Source: Minicystis rosea
Lineage (GTDB): Bacteria; Myxococcota_A; Polyangia; Polyangiales; Polyangiaceae
Direction: 5' to 3'
Length of the DNA stretch: 64,000 nucleotides
Assembly (NCBI GenBank): GCA_001931535.1
Contig: CP016211.1
Span: 9,470,377 to 9,534,376 of the forward strand
Shown here: positions 48,883-56,549 of the stretch, piece after piece
How positions within the stretch are numbered: the first letter of the stretch is position 1
Layout: the number at the start of each line of letters is the position of its first letter
The notes under the pieces: generated by a model
The model's input: the letters and a program-made list of their open reading frames with translations, nothing else
What the model was told of the DNA's origin: nothing
Database searches by the model: none
Made by a program: the position numbers and the translations under genes

Positions 48883-49558
48883 CCACGTCTTCTTCGAAGT
48901 CGATCTCGGTCCAAGCGAAGTCGTCGACCCGCTCGTAGCCGAACGGCACTTCGCCGAACGCGCGCAGCATGGCCGCCTCGTACTCTTGATCGAGGCGGCC
49001 CGCCGCGATCTCCTCGTCGAGCAGCCGCTTCATCACGCGTCCGCCCTCGGGGCCGACCTTGGTGAAGCCCACCGACTCGCCGACGAAATCCCAATCCGGG
49101 CCCACGCGCCGAGCGATGGAGCGCGCGCGGTTGTCGCGCACGCCGACCATCATCTCCTCGCCGGTCTCCTCGGATCGACCGTCGAGCAGCACGCAGCTCT
49201 CGTGCGCCGACGTCACCAGTCGCCGGAGGAGCGCCGCCGGATAGAGCACGTCGGCATCCATCCAGATGGCGCCCTCGAGCAGCCGATCGGCGGCCACCTG
49301 GAGCGAGACGATGCTCCCGTGCACGAAGCGCGGGTTCTCGATCAGCTCCACCGGCAGGGCCGGCCGGATGCGCTCGATGGCGGCGGCGATCATCTCCTTC
49401 TGAAAGCCCACCACGATGGTGAGCTTGGTGATGCCCGCCTCCACCATGTTGGTGATGTGCCGCTCGAGCAGCGTGCGCCCGTCGATGTCGATGAGGCTCT
49501 TCGGCTCCGCGCTGCCGAGGCGTCGGCCTCGGCCCGCTGCGAGCAGGACGGCTCTCAT
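48851..49558 (-). CDS. Stand-alone nucleotidyltransferase (CTP:phosphonate/phosphocholine type)
   Basis: A 235-residue GT-A-fold NTP transferase, last gene of the phosphonate operon. Signature MRAVLLAAGRGRRLG...EPKSL is complete; the metal-site aspartate motif WMDADVLY is at about 95, and DFAWTEIDFEEDVVKA gives the C-terminal acidic site. Related enzymes load CMP onto phosphocholine or 2-aminoethylphosphonate; given the context, activation of a phosphonate as its CMP derivative is most likely (inference). Its start overlaps the stop of the preceding gene (ATGA). It overlaps the convergent gene ending at 48882 by 32 bases. Confidence 0.85.
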   Translation of the reverse strand: MRAVLLAAGRGRRLGSAEPKSLIDIDGRTLLERHITNMVEAGITKLTIVVGFQKEMIAAAIERIRPALPVELIENPRFVHGSIVSLQVAADRLLEGAIWMDADVLYPAALLRRLVTSAHESCVLLDGRSEETGEEMMVGVRDNRARSIARRVGPDWDFVGESVGFTKVGPEGGRVMKRLLDEEIAAGRLDQEYEAAMLRAFGEVPFGYERVDDFAWTEIDFEEDVVKARKLSAEL

Positions 49559-50118
49559 CGCCGGGCCTCCGCGCTGAAGCGGGCGGTGAGCTCGGGCGGC
49601 GTCTCCTTGACGCGACCGATGCCCTTGATGGTGCCGCCCTCGACCACGCCGAGCACCATGACGGGCCCGTCCTGACCGAGCGCCGCGCGCAGCGAAGCCT
49701 CGAAGACGGCGGGCGTCTCCGCGCGGAACGAGGCGCGGTAGCCGACCGCGAGCGCGACCTTCTCCAGCGGGACCTCACCGGAGATGGTGCGCTGCCCGCC
49801 GGTGGAGGCGTGCGTCTGGTTGTCGAGCACGACGTGCCACAGGTTCTTCGGCTTCTCGTGACCGACGCTGGCGAGCGCGTTCATGCCCATGAGCACGTTG
49901 CCGTCGCCGTCGAGCGAGATCACCCGGCGCGTCGGCCGCGCGAGCGCGAGGCCGAGCGCGATCGAGAGGCCGAGGCCCATCGACCCGATCATGTAGAAGT
50001 TCTGCGGCCGCTCGGCGTACGTGTAGAGCTCGCGGCCGATCATGCCGTTGCAACAGACGACGAGATCGTCGGGCTGGAGCACGCTCCCGAAGGCCTTGAT
50101 GGCGTCGACCTTGTTCAT
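49555..50118 (-). CDS. Phosphonopyruvate (or sulfopyruvate) decarboxylase, beta subunit
   Basis: A 187-residue thiamine-diphosphate C-terminal domain. The ThDP/Mg motif is SLDGDGNVLMGMNALASVG, with LDNQTHASTGGQ following, closely as in phosphonopyruvate and sulfopyruvate decarboxylases. It matches the second half of the usual single-chain Ppd (about 380 residues); the first half is the next gene upstream, 50115-50633, overlapped by ATGA. It likely forms a two-subunit enzyme that makes phosphonoacetaldehyde irreversibly and drives the PEP mutase reaction forward. Sulfopyruvate is the alternative substrate, but the adjoining PEP-mutase gene favours phosphonopyruvate. Confidence 0.85.
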   Translation of the reverse strand: MNKVDAIKAFGSVLQPDDLVVCCNGMIGRELYTYAERPQNFYMIGSMGLGLSIALGLALARPTRRVISLDGDGNVLMGMNALASVGHEKPKNLWHVVLDNQTHASTGGQRTISGEVPLEKVALAVGYRASFRAETPAVFEASLRAALGQDGPVMVLGVVEGGTIKGIGRVKETPPELTARFSAEARR

Positions 50119-50633
50119 TCGAGGACTCCTGCGGGCACGATGATGGCCACCGGCTTCTGCGTGGCGTCGAGCTGCTCCTTGGCCCACGCGACCTGCGGGC
50201 CCATCGGCTCGCTCGCCGAGAGGACGCGATGCGGGATCTGCATTTGATCGAGCACCGGCTTCATGATGTCGCCCATCATCCAGTGCTCGGGCGCGTCGCT
50301 GCGATCCTCGCCGCGCCACGAGATCACGACGAGCACCGGGACCTCGTACATCGTGTGCATCGAGGCCAGCGCGTTCACCGACACGCCGAGCCCCGAGTTC
50401 TGCATGAGCACCATCGGCCGCTTGCCGCCGAAGAAGGCGCCCGCGGCCATGCCGAGGGCGCTGTCCTCGCGCGTCGCGGAGACGTAGCGAACGGTCTCGT
50501 CCTTCTCGAGGTTCGAGACCAGACCCTTGAGCAGCGAGCAGGGCACGCCGCAGAAAAAGTCGAACCCAGCTTCCTTCAGCGCCGCGACGAACTGCGGCGC
50601 GTAGGAGGGCCCCTTCGATCCGTGACCGGACAT
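50115..50633 (-). CDS. Phosphonopyruvate (or sulfopyruvate) decarboxylase, alpha subunit
   Basis: A 172-residue ThDP N-terminal (pyrimidine-binding) domain. Recognisable blocks: GFDFFCGVPCSLLKGL, the catalytic-Glu segment SATREDSALGMAAGAFFGG, LMQNSGLG and ISWRGEDRSDAPEHWMMG. The last is characteristic of phosphonopyruvate/sulfopyruvate decarboxylases. The ATG at 50633 is 2 bases after the upstream PEP-mutase stop. It should pair with the beta subunit to make the active site at the interface. Split subunits are usual for archaeal sulfopyruvate decarboxylase (ComDE) and less usual for Ppd. Confidence 0.86.
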   Translation of the reverse strand: MSGHGSKGPSYAPQFVAALKEAGFDFFCGVPCSLLKGLVSNLEKDETVRYVSATREDSALGMAAGAFFGGKRPMVLMQNSGLGVSVNALASMHTMYEVPVLVVISWRGEDRSDAPEHWMMGDIMKPVLDQMQIPHRVLSASEPMGPQVAWAKEQLDATQKPVAIIVPAGVLE

Positions 50634-50635
50634 GG

Positions 50636-52303
50636 CTACTCCTTGATCAGCGCCCAGGCGCGCCGGTAGTCCTCGAACGTGTCGATCTCGAGCCAGCCCT
50701 TGAAGACGTCGATCGCCTGCACGTCCTGGCCGCGGTCGATGAGCTCCTGCACGAGGTCGGTGAAGGTCGCGCCGCGAAGCGAGGCCGCCTCGTGGAACGT
50801 GCCGTCCGCCTTCGTCTCGGCGAGCTGACCGTAGGTGTCGGTGAGCGCGCGGGCGCCCTTCTTCGTGAACATGGCCATGCCCGCGAACTCGCCCTGGGCC
50901 TCCTTCGCGGGGATGTTGCGACCCACGCGCGCCACGCCGTGCGGCGTCTCCGCGCCGAGGAAGCGATAGCCCGCCTCCTGCGCGTCCTTGAGCGCCACGA
51001 GATCGGGCGCGCCGCGACCCTCGCCGGAGCGGCCGCCTTCGGCGTAGGAGCGATCGACGAGCAGCGAGATGTCCGCCGGGCTCTTGAGCAGCTTCTCCAG
51101 GTGACCGCGCTCGAAGAGGATGTCGCCGTAGAGGAAGAGGAACGGGCCCGAGAGCTCCTTGCCCGCGCGGAAGAGGCTCGTCACCTCGTTGGTCGTCGCG
51201 TACTCGTCGTTGTCGTAGTAGCGGACGTTGGGGAGCTTGATCGCGTCCTTCTTGTAGCCGCGCACGACCGCGATGTCCTTCACGCCACAGGCGTTGAGGA
51301 CGTCGATCTGCCGCTCGAGGATGCTCTTGCCCTTGATGTCGAGCATGGGCTTCGGCAGCTCCTCCGTCATCGGGAGCAGGCCCTGGCTCGCGCCGGCGGC
51401 GAGGATCACGGCGGTCACGCCGGGGCTCTCGCTCGGCATGAAGGCGCCCTCGTCCTTCGACATCTTGTCGACGCCGACGAGCTCGTAGACGCGCGTGAGC
51501 GGCACGACCTTGTCCTCGACGCTGCCCGTGTACATCTCGCGCTTGAGCGTCTGGAGCGTCTCCGTCATCGCCTTGATCGACGAGCGGACCGCGTGGTTGG
51601 CCATGATGATCAGCTTGAAGCCGGCCTCGTGCAGCGTCTCGACCTTGGTGGACTTGTAGATGGTCGGCACGCAGACGAGCGGCGTGTTTGGCCGATCCCA
51701 TTGCTTGGCGAACGACAGCACCTCGTCGGGCGTCTTGCTCTTGGAGTGGATGAGCACCATGTCGGCGCCCGCGTCGGCGTACGCGCGGCCGCGGAGGAGC
51801 GCCTCTTCCATGCCCCAACCGGCGATGAGCGCCTCGGTGCGCGCGATGACGACGAAGTCGCGATCACGCTGGGCCGCCTTGGCCGCGCGGATCTTGCCGG
51901 CGTGCTCCTCGACGCTGGAGAGCTCGCGCTTCACGCCCGCGTAGAAGCTGCAGCGCTTGGGGAAGACGTTGTCCTCCATGCAGATGCCGGCGATGCCAGC
52001 GCGCTCGTACTCCTCGATGCAGCGGATGACGTTGATGGCGTTGCCGAACCCGTTGTCGCAATCCGCGATGACGGGAATGTTCGTCACGTCGTTCATCATC
52101 TTGGCGGCGGAGAGGCTCTCCGCCATCGTCAAGATGTTGGCGTCGGGCACCGCGTAGCTCGCGGAGATCTCGAAGCCGGAAGCCCAGAGGCCATCGAACC
52201 CCGCCTCCTCCCCAATCTTGCCCGACAGCCCGTTGTGGGCACCGATGATGACGATCGGCCCCGGGCGGGCCATCAATTCGCGGAGCTTTCTGGCTTTGCT
52301 CAC
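50636..52303 (-). CDS. pepM: Phosphoenolpyruvate mutase fused to a nucleotidyltransferase domain
   Basis: A 555-residue two-domain protein. Residues 1-285 are a PEP mutase/isocitrate-lyase-like barrel converting PEP to phosphonopyruvate, the entry into C-P compounds. Active-site residues seen: W40-S42-G43, D54, D81 and D83, E110, K116, S119, R155 and H186. The signature deviates: EDNVFPKRCS instead of EDKxxxxxNS, so the gating Asn is C118. The C-terminal domain (about 294-555) is an NTP transferase (VTAVILAAGASQGLLPMTEELPKPML) whose GxGxR Arg is missing. First gene of the operon; the separate nucleotidyltransferase downstream has an intact motif. MutL-like or PPH-type activity of the first domain is possible but less likely. 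Confidence 0.88.
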   Translation of the reverse strand: MSKARKLRELMARPGPIVIIGAHNGLSGKIGEEAGFDGLWASGFEISASYAVPDANILTMAESLSAAKMMNDVTNIPVIADCDNGFGNAINVIRCIEEYERAGIAGICMEDNVFPKRCSFYAGVKRELSSVEEHAGKIRAAKAAQRDRDFVVIARTEALIAGWGMEEALLRGRAYADAGADMVLIHSKSKTPDEVLSFAKQWDRPNTPLVCVPTIYKSTKVETLHEAGFKLIIMANHAVRSSIKAMTETLQTLKREMYTGSVEDKVVPLTRVYELVGVDKMSKDEGAFMPSESPGVTAVILAAGASQGLLPMTEELPKPMLDIKGKSILERQIDVLNACGVKDIAVVRGYKKDAIKLPNVRYYDNDEYATTNEVTSLFRAGKELSGPFLFLYGDILFERGHLEKLLKSPADISLLVDRSYAEGGRSGEGRGAPDLVALKDAQEAGYRFLGAETPHGVARVGRNIPAKEAQGEFAGMAMFTKKGARALTDTYGQLAETKADGTFHEAASLRGATFTDLVQELIDRGQDVQAIDVFKGWLEIDTFEDYRRAWALIKE

Positions 52304-52460
52304 GTACGTACCTCTCTATCGTTGCAGCGAGCGCGCGTGCGGGTCCCCCCTTTGCGCAAGCCTCGGCATATACCATGCGGGCGCAACCGCCAATGCAGGA
52401 CACGTCTCCCACGCACGGTTGATGAAGATCGCGGGACAGCGGATCTCGCTGCGAAATACG

Positions 52461-52865
52461 TTACTCACCTACGGGACGTGCGCCGACCCACCGAATACGC
52501 AGCAAGCCGAGCCCGGGCCGCACCACCGCCTGACACGCGAGTCGATGATGTGGAGTCGAAGCGCGTAAACGCAGCACCGTGAGCTCGTCGTCGCTCGGCG
52601 GCGTGAGCAGGTGGGTACCCAAGAGCACTTCGACTCGACAGGTGGAGCAGCGCGCCGATCGGCACGAAAAACCGATCGGCGCGCCCGCATCGTCGGCGAC
52701 GTCCAACAAGCGACCATCGCCGTCGACGGTCACCGCGGGCCCCATCGGGCTTTCGAGGATCTCGATACGAGGCACGGACGAAGCCAACCACGCCTGGGGA
52801 CGAGCGTCCGCGAGAAGCGCACGGAAGCGTGCTTTCACCGCCGATGACGCTCCATCCCCGGCCAC
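52461..52865 (-). CDS. 2Fe-2S ferredoxin-like protein
   Basis: A 134-residue protein with a plant-type [2Fe-2S] fold. The N-terminal 35 residues are an Ala/Arg-rich extension. The cluster cysteines are in GFSCRSARCSTCRVEVLLG (C-x4-C-x2-C) and the fourth in RLACQAVV. PRIEILESPMGPAVTVDGDGRLLDVADDAG gives the leading strands. No redox partner is adjacent; neighbours are the phosphonate operon and a small lipoprotein. It is cytoplasmic. It should carry electrons to an unidentified reductase or oxygenase. Confidence 0.85.
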   Translation of the reverse strand: MAGDGASSAVKARFRALLADARPQAWLASSVPRIEILESPMGPAVTVDGDGRLLDVADDAGAPIGFSCRSARCSTCRVEVLLGTHLLTPPSDDELTVLRLRASTPHHRLACQAVVRPGLGLLRIRWVGARPVGE

Positions 52866-52937
52866 ATGTTTTTCGGAATCGTCACCTCGCGACGGCGCGC
52901 CGCGATCGACGACACCGAGCGAGCTTCGTGCGAGGAG

Positions 52938-53249
52938 CTACTTGCAGAGCGGGTTCTGCACCAGGCTCTCGAGCGCCATCCGACAGCCGGGCTTCAGGCC
53001 TTCGCGGCCCTGAGGCGTCGCGGCGGCGGCGCGCCACGCGTCCTTTTGATTCTTGAATCCCGTCTCGGCGGAGGTCTTCGCGACGGCCGGCATCTTGGCG
53101 ATGCAGGCGGTGTACTTGGTGATGTAGTCGTCGCACTCCTGGACGCCGATCTTGTCCTTGTCCTCGGTGGCGGCCTTCTTCTCGCCGCAACCCGCGCCCA
53201 AGACGAGCAGGCCACAGGCCGTGATCAGCGCCACCATCACCTTCTTCAT
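52938..53249 (-). CDS. Small Lys-rich lipoprotein
   Basis: A 103-residue lipoprotein. The ATG at 53249 follows GGAGG by eight bases. Lipobox VLGAGC (Cys 21). The mature part is charged and helical (EKKAATEDKDKIGVQECDDYITKYTACI) with cysteines in ECDDY, ACIAKM, PGCRMAL and LCK, suggesting two disulfides. The TACIAKMP-PE and RAAAATPQGREGLKPGC pattern recurs in myxobacterial small lipoproteins of unknown role. It is monocistronic, 72 bases from the ferredoxin gene. Confidence 0.78.
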   Translation of the reverse strand: MKKVMVALITACGLLVLGAGCGEKKAATEDKDKIGVQECDDYITKYTACIAKMPAVAKTSAETGFKNQKDAWRAAAATPQGREGLKPGCRMALESLVQNPLCK

Positions 53250-53379
53250 CTCGCTAGCCTCCGTAACGCTGGCGCAACGCGCCGTGAGGGCGGGCATCCT
53301 GCCACACGCGCCCGCTCCGTGATCAAGAATCGGGACGCGCCGATCGTGCTCGAGATCGCAGGTGCGAAAGCGTTTGCGC

Positions 53380-54918
53380 TCAACGGGCGCGCAGGAGGAC
53401 GGTGTGCTCGGCTCGCGGGCGGCGAGCGAACGCGCTCGCGGTGGCGGCGTGGAAATGCGGCCGCGGCTGGGACGCGACCGCCGCCAGGGCGAAGCCGTTC
53501 GGCTCCGCGAGCGAGCGCAGGAGATCCACGGCATACACGGGCGACGCGGCCACCACGCTGTCGGCGATGAGCAGCACGACGGCGCCGTCGTCCACGAGCA
53601 CGCGGCGGAGCGCGTGCAGCACGCCCCCGAGCTCGTCGCGCCAGCGCGCGATGCCCTCGCGCGCGCCCAGCGGATCGAGCCTCCGGCGCGCGCCGATCTC
53701 CGCGCGATCGAACCGCCCCGGCGGGAGCCGCAACCAGCGCAGCCGCGCCGCGTGATGCTCGAGGTAATCGTAGTTCCCCGGATACGGAGGCGAAGTGACG
53801 GCGAGCGCGATCGAATGATCGGCGACGCCCGTGAGCTCGCGCGCGTCTCCTTCGAGGACGAACGCGCGCCGCCCGCCCGCGCCGATCGGCTCGGCCACCT
53901 CCGCGAGCCGCGCGCAGAGCTCCTCGGTCTTGCGCACGAACAGGCGCGCCGGATAGCCCGCCGCGAGCCGCCGCTCCACATCGCGCCCCGAGGTGTCCGA
54001 CTCGCGGCGGCTCACCTTCGTGAGGATGGCCGAGAGCACGAGCTCCAACGCCTCGCGCGTGGCGGCGTCCGGCAACGCATCGAGCCCCGCGCGCAGGCCG
54101 TCGAGCTCGAGCAGCACGTGGGTCTGGAACATCCCCACGTCGGCCGGCGCGTAGCGCTTCGTCGGCCCCGCCTTGGCCTTGCGCCGCTCGTCCGCGAACG
54201 CCTGCACCTCGCGCGCGGCCTCGATGAGCCGCGCGCGCTGCGCCTCCGTGGTGGGCACCGTCTTGAGCCGCGCGAGCCGCACGGCCAGCGGGTTCGCGTC
54301 CACGCCCACCGCCCCGCGCCCGGCGAGCCGCGCTTCGACGAGCACCGTGCCGCTGCCGCAGAACGGATCGAGGACCGTGTCGCCGGGCCGCGAGAACCCC
54401 TCGATCAAGCGCCGCGCCGTCTGCGGATGCATGCGCGCCGGATAGCTGTGGAAGCCATGCACGTGCGCGCGCGAAAGCTCCTCGGCCTCCGCCGACGTGG
54501 GCACGGCCATCGCGTTCGCGAGCCGCCGCGCGGCCTCCGCATCACCCGCCGTGCGCACCTCGCCGCCGACGTGCGACAGCGATCGCCGATCCTTCGGCGG
54601 CCGCGCCTCGCCCTCGTCGAACGAAGCTCTCCGCGGCCGCACGTCACCGCGCGCTTCATCCGTCGCGCCACTTCGATCGCGCGGTGGCCGCGCATCACCG
54701 CGCGCCTCATTCATCGCGCTGCTTCGATCGCGCGGCGGCCGCACATCACCGCGCGCTTCATCCATCACGCCACTTCGATCCCGCGGTGGCCGCGCTTCAC
54801 CGCTCGCCCCCCGATCGCGCGGTGGCCGCGCTTCACCGCGCTTCGTGCCGCTGCCGGTGGATTGGCTTCGATCGTTGCCGTGCGACGCACGGCGCTCTTT
54901 GGGCGGACGCGGGCTCAC
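53380..54918 (-). CDS. DNA methyltransferase (amino-methylase type) with repetitive N-terminus
   Basis: A 513-residue SAM-dependent amino-methyltransferase. SAM motif DPFCGSGTVL at about 183 and catalytic SPPYPGNYDY at about 375, so the motif I-before-IV order resembles TRM11 and m4C/m6A enzymes. The region between is helical. Residues about 30-95 are in-frame repeats EARGDxRPPRDRS encoded by 51-bp tandem units. The start is GTG at 54918, 8 bases past the upstream gene stop; a Met further in is possible but would remove repeats. No restriction enzyme is adjacent, so it may be a regulatory or RNA methylase rather than part of a restriction system. It is co-directional with purQ and the zinc-ribbon gene. 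Confidence 0.78.
   Translation of the reverse strand: MSPRPPKERRASHGNDRSQSTGSGTKRGEARPPRDRGASGEARPPRDRSGVMDEARGDVRPPRDRSSAMNEARGDARPPRDRSGATDEARGDVRPRRASFDEGEARPPKDRRSLSHVGGEVRTAGDAEAARRLANAMAVPTSAEAEELSRAHVHGFHSYPARMHPQTARRLIEGFSRPGDTVLDPFCGSGTVLVEARLAGRGAVGVDANPLAVRLARLKTVPTTEAQRARLIEAAREVQAFADERRKAKAGPTKRYAPADVGMFQTHVLLELDGLRAGLDALPDAATREALELVLSAILTKVSRRESDTSGRDVERRLAAGYPARLFVRKTEELCARLAEVAEPIGAGGRRAFVLEGDARELTGVADHSIALAVTSPPYPGNYDYLEHHAARLRWLRLPPGRFDRAEIGARRRLDPLGAREGIARWRDELGGVLHALRRVLVDDGAVVLLIADSVVAASPVYAVDLLRSLAEPNGFALAAVASQPRPHFHAATASAFARRPRAEHTVLLRAR
54640..54828. repeat. 51-bp in-frame tandem repeats inside the methylase gene
   Basis: Units at 54640-54690, 54691-54741 and 54742-54792 are 51 bp each (17 codons), followed by a 36-bp shortened unit. 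They encode the Arg/Asp/Pro-rich EARGDxRPPRDRS repeats. Differences between units are mostly single substitutions. Confidence 0.85.
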
Positions 54919-54926
54919 CACGCTGG

Positions 54927-55688
54927 CTACAGGCTTTCCTTGCGGGGCTGAATCTCGGCCTCGGCCGACGCTTGCTCGAGGAGCGCGGCCTCCTCTTCGG
55001 CGGAGGCGACCTGCGTCGGTTGCGTCGGCAGGCTCGTGGGGCCCGCCCCGATGCGCACGCGCCGGCCGGTGACGGCCTCGTTTACGTCGAGCAGCGCCAT
55101 CAGCTCCTCGGCTTGCGGCTCTTCGATCCCGAGCTTCTGCGACAGGCTCGCGGTGGTCACCGGACCGCGGCTCTGCTGCGCGATCGCGGTCGCCGCCGCG
55201 AGCCACGCCGCGTCGATGGCGGGCGCGATCTCATGGCTGCGCGCGCCCGCCCGCGAGACCGCGAACGCCACGAACGCCGCGACGGGCAGGAGCGCCATCA
55301 GCGACACCGCCACCAGCGCGAGCTTCAGCCCGAAGACCAGGAACATCACGCCGAACAAGAGCAGCACGAACGGCAGGAGCAGCCCGCCCGCGATGGCCGC
55401 GGCCCGCCAGCCCGCGCGCGCCTTGCGGGCCGCGTCGGCGCGACGCAGGAGCGGCGCCTCGCGACCACCGTAGTCGATCGATCGATCGAGCCGCGGCACC
55501 CGCGGCCCGCCGCACACGTCGCAGACCCAGCGAAACTCGGGGTGCGGAGAGACCCCCGCCTCCGCACCGCAATGTGGACATCGATCCAGCGGCCCCTGCG
55601 CCGCGCTGCAATTCGGACACCGCAGCGCGCCCGCGGGCACCTCCGTCGCGCACACCCGGCAGCGCGACGGTGGCGGCGTCGCCGTCAC
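54927..55688 (-). CDS. Zinc-ribbon membrane protein
   Basis: A 253-residue protein. The GTG at 55688 overlaps the purQ stop (GTGA). Cys pairs at CRVC, CPNC, CPHC and CDVC give two zinc ribbons in the first 65 residues. Two membrane helices follow (about 93-117, AAIAGGLLLPFVLLLFGVMF, and about 120-142). A winged-helix-like stretch (TTASLSQKLGIEEPQAEELMALLDVN) precedes a low-complexity tail. Probably inserted in the inner membrane with the ribbon in the cytoplasm. Double zinc ribbons with helices recur as uncharacterised myxobacterial proteins. No enzymatic motif. Confidence 0.75.
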   Translation of the reverse strand: MTATPPPSRCRVCATEVPAGALRCPNCSAAQGPLDRCPHCGAEAGVSPHPEFRWVCDVCGGPRVPRLDRSIDYGGREAPLLRRADAARKARAGWRAAAIAGGLLLPFVLLLFGVMFLVFGLKLALVAVSLMALLPVAAFVAFAVSRAGARSHEIAPAIDAAWLAAATAIAQQSRGPVTTASLSQKLGIEEPQAEELMALLDVNEAVTGRRVRIGAGPTSLPTQPTQVASAEEEAALLEQASAEAEIQPRKESL

Positions 55689-56425
55689 GGCGCGCCGGCG
55701 GGCGCAGCGGCCTCGCCCCTCGTCTGCTGAGCGCGACCGGCGCGCACCACGGCCTCGAAGATCGTCCGGCCATCCTCGTTGCCGAGCAGCGCCTCGCTGG
55801 CGCGCTCCGGGTGCGGCATCAGCCCGAGCACGTTGCGCGCGGGCCCGCCGTAGATGCCGGCGATGTTCTCCAGCGACCCGTTCGGGTTCGCCGCGTCCGT
55901 CACGCGGCCCTCGCGATCGCAGTACCGGAGCGCGATGCGCCCTTCGCCCGCGAGCTGCTTCAGCGTCTCCGCGCTCGCTTGGTAACGGCCGTCGGCGTGC
56001 GCGATGGGCAGGCGCAGCACGCGCGGCAGACCGCTCGTGAAGGGCCCATCGGCGGCCGTCGTCACGAACACGTCGCGGCACTCGAAGCGCATGTGCGTGT
56101 TCTGCGTGAGCGCGCCGGGCAGGAGCCCCGCCTCGGTGAGGATCTGAAACCCGTTGCACACCCCGAGCACGAAGCCCCCGCGCTCGGCGTGGCGGCGGAT
56201 GGCCGCGATGATCGGGCTCACCCGCGCGATCGCGCCGCAGCGCAGGTAATCGCCGTAAGAGAAGCCGCCCGGGATGGCCACGAGATCGGTGCCCGCGGGC
56301 AGCTCGGCGTCGCGGTGCCACGCGGTCGAGGTGCGAACACCGACGACGTCGCGCAGCGTGTGAATCATCTCGGCATCGGCGTTGGACCCGGGGAAAACGA
56401 CCACCGTCGCGTGCATCCCGCGCAT
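55685..56425 (-). CDS. purQ: Phosphoribosylformylglycinamidine synthase, glutaminase subunit
   Basis: A 246-residue class I glutaminase of purine biosynthesis supplying ammonia to PurL. The nucleophile Cys is in FVLGVCNGFQILTEAG, the catalytic His/Glu in LMPHPERASE; IPGGFSYGDYLRCGAIA is the usual oxyanion block. The ATG at 56425 (MRGMHATVVVFPGSNAD) or four residues later. PurQ is normally followed by purL or purS; here instead a zinc-ribbon gene overlaps it. It heads a three-gene transcript (purQ, zinc ribbon, methylase). Confidence 0.94.
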   Translation of the reverse strand: MRGMHATVVVFPGSNADAEMIHTLRDVVGVRTSTAWHRDAELPAGTDLVAIPGGFSYGDYLRCGAIARVSPIIAAIRRHAERGGFVLGVCNGFQILTEAGLLPGALTQNTHMRFECRDVFVTTAADGPFTSGLPRVLRLPIAHADGRYQASAETLKQLAGEGRIALRYCDREGRVTDAANPNGSLENIAGIYGGPARNVLGLMPHPERASEALLGNEDGRTIFEAVVRAGRAQQTRGEAAAPAGAP

Positions 56426-56549
56426 GTAGTCCGGCCTGCGCCTGGCGTCGAGGGTGCGCCTCGTCCGATGCTCGGGCCGCTCGTACGCCGGCCATGCGGG
56501 CGAGCCCGACTTTCACGCCACCCGCCTGCCGTGCCATCATCCTGCCCCG

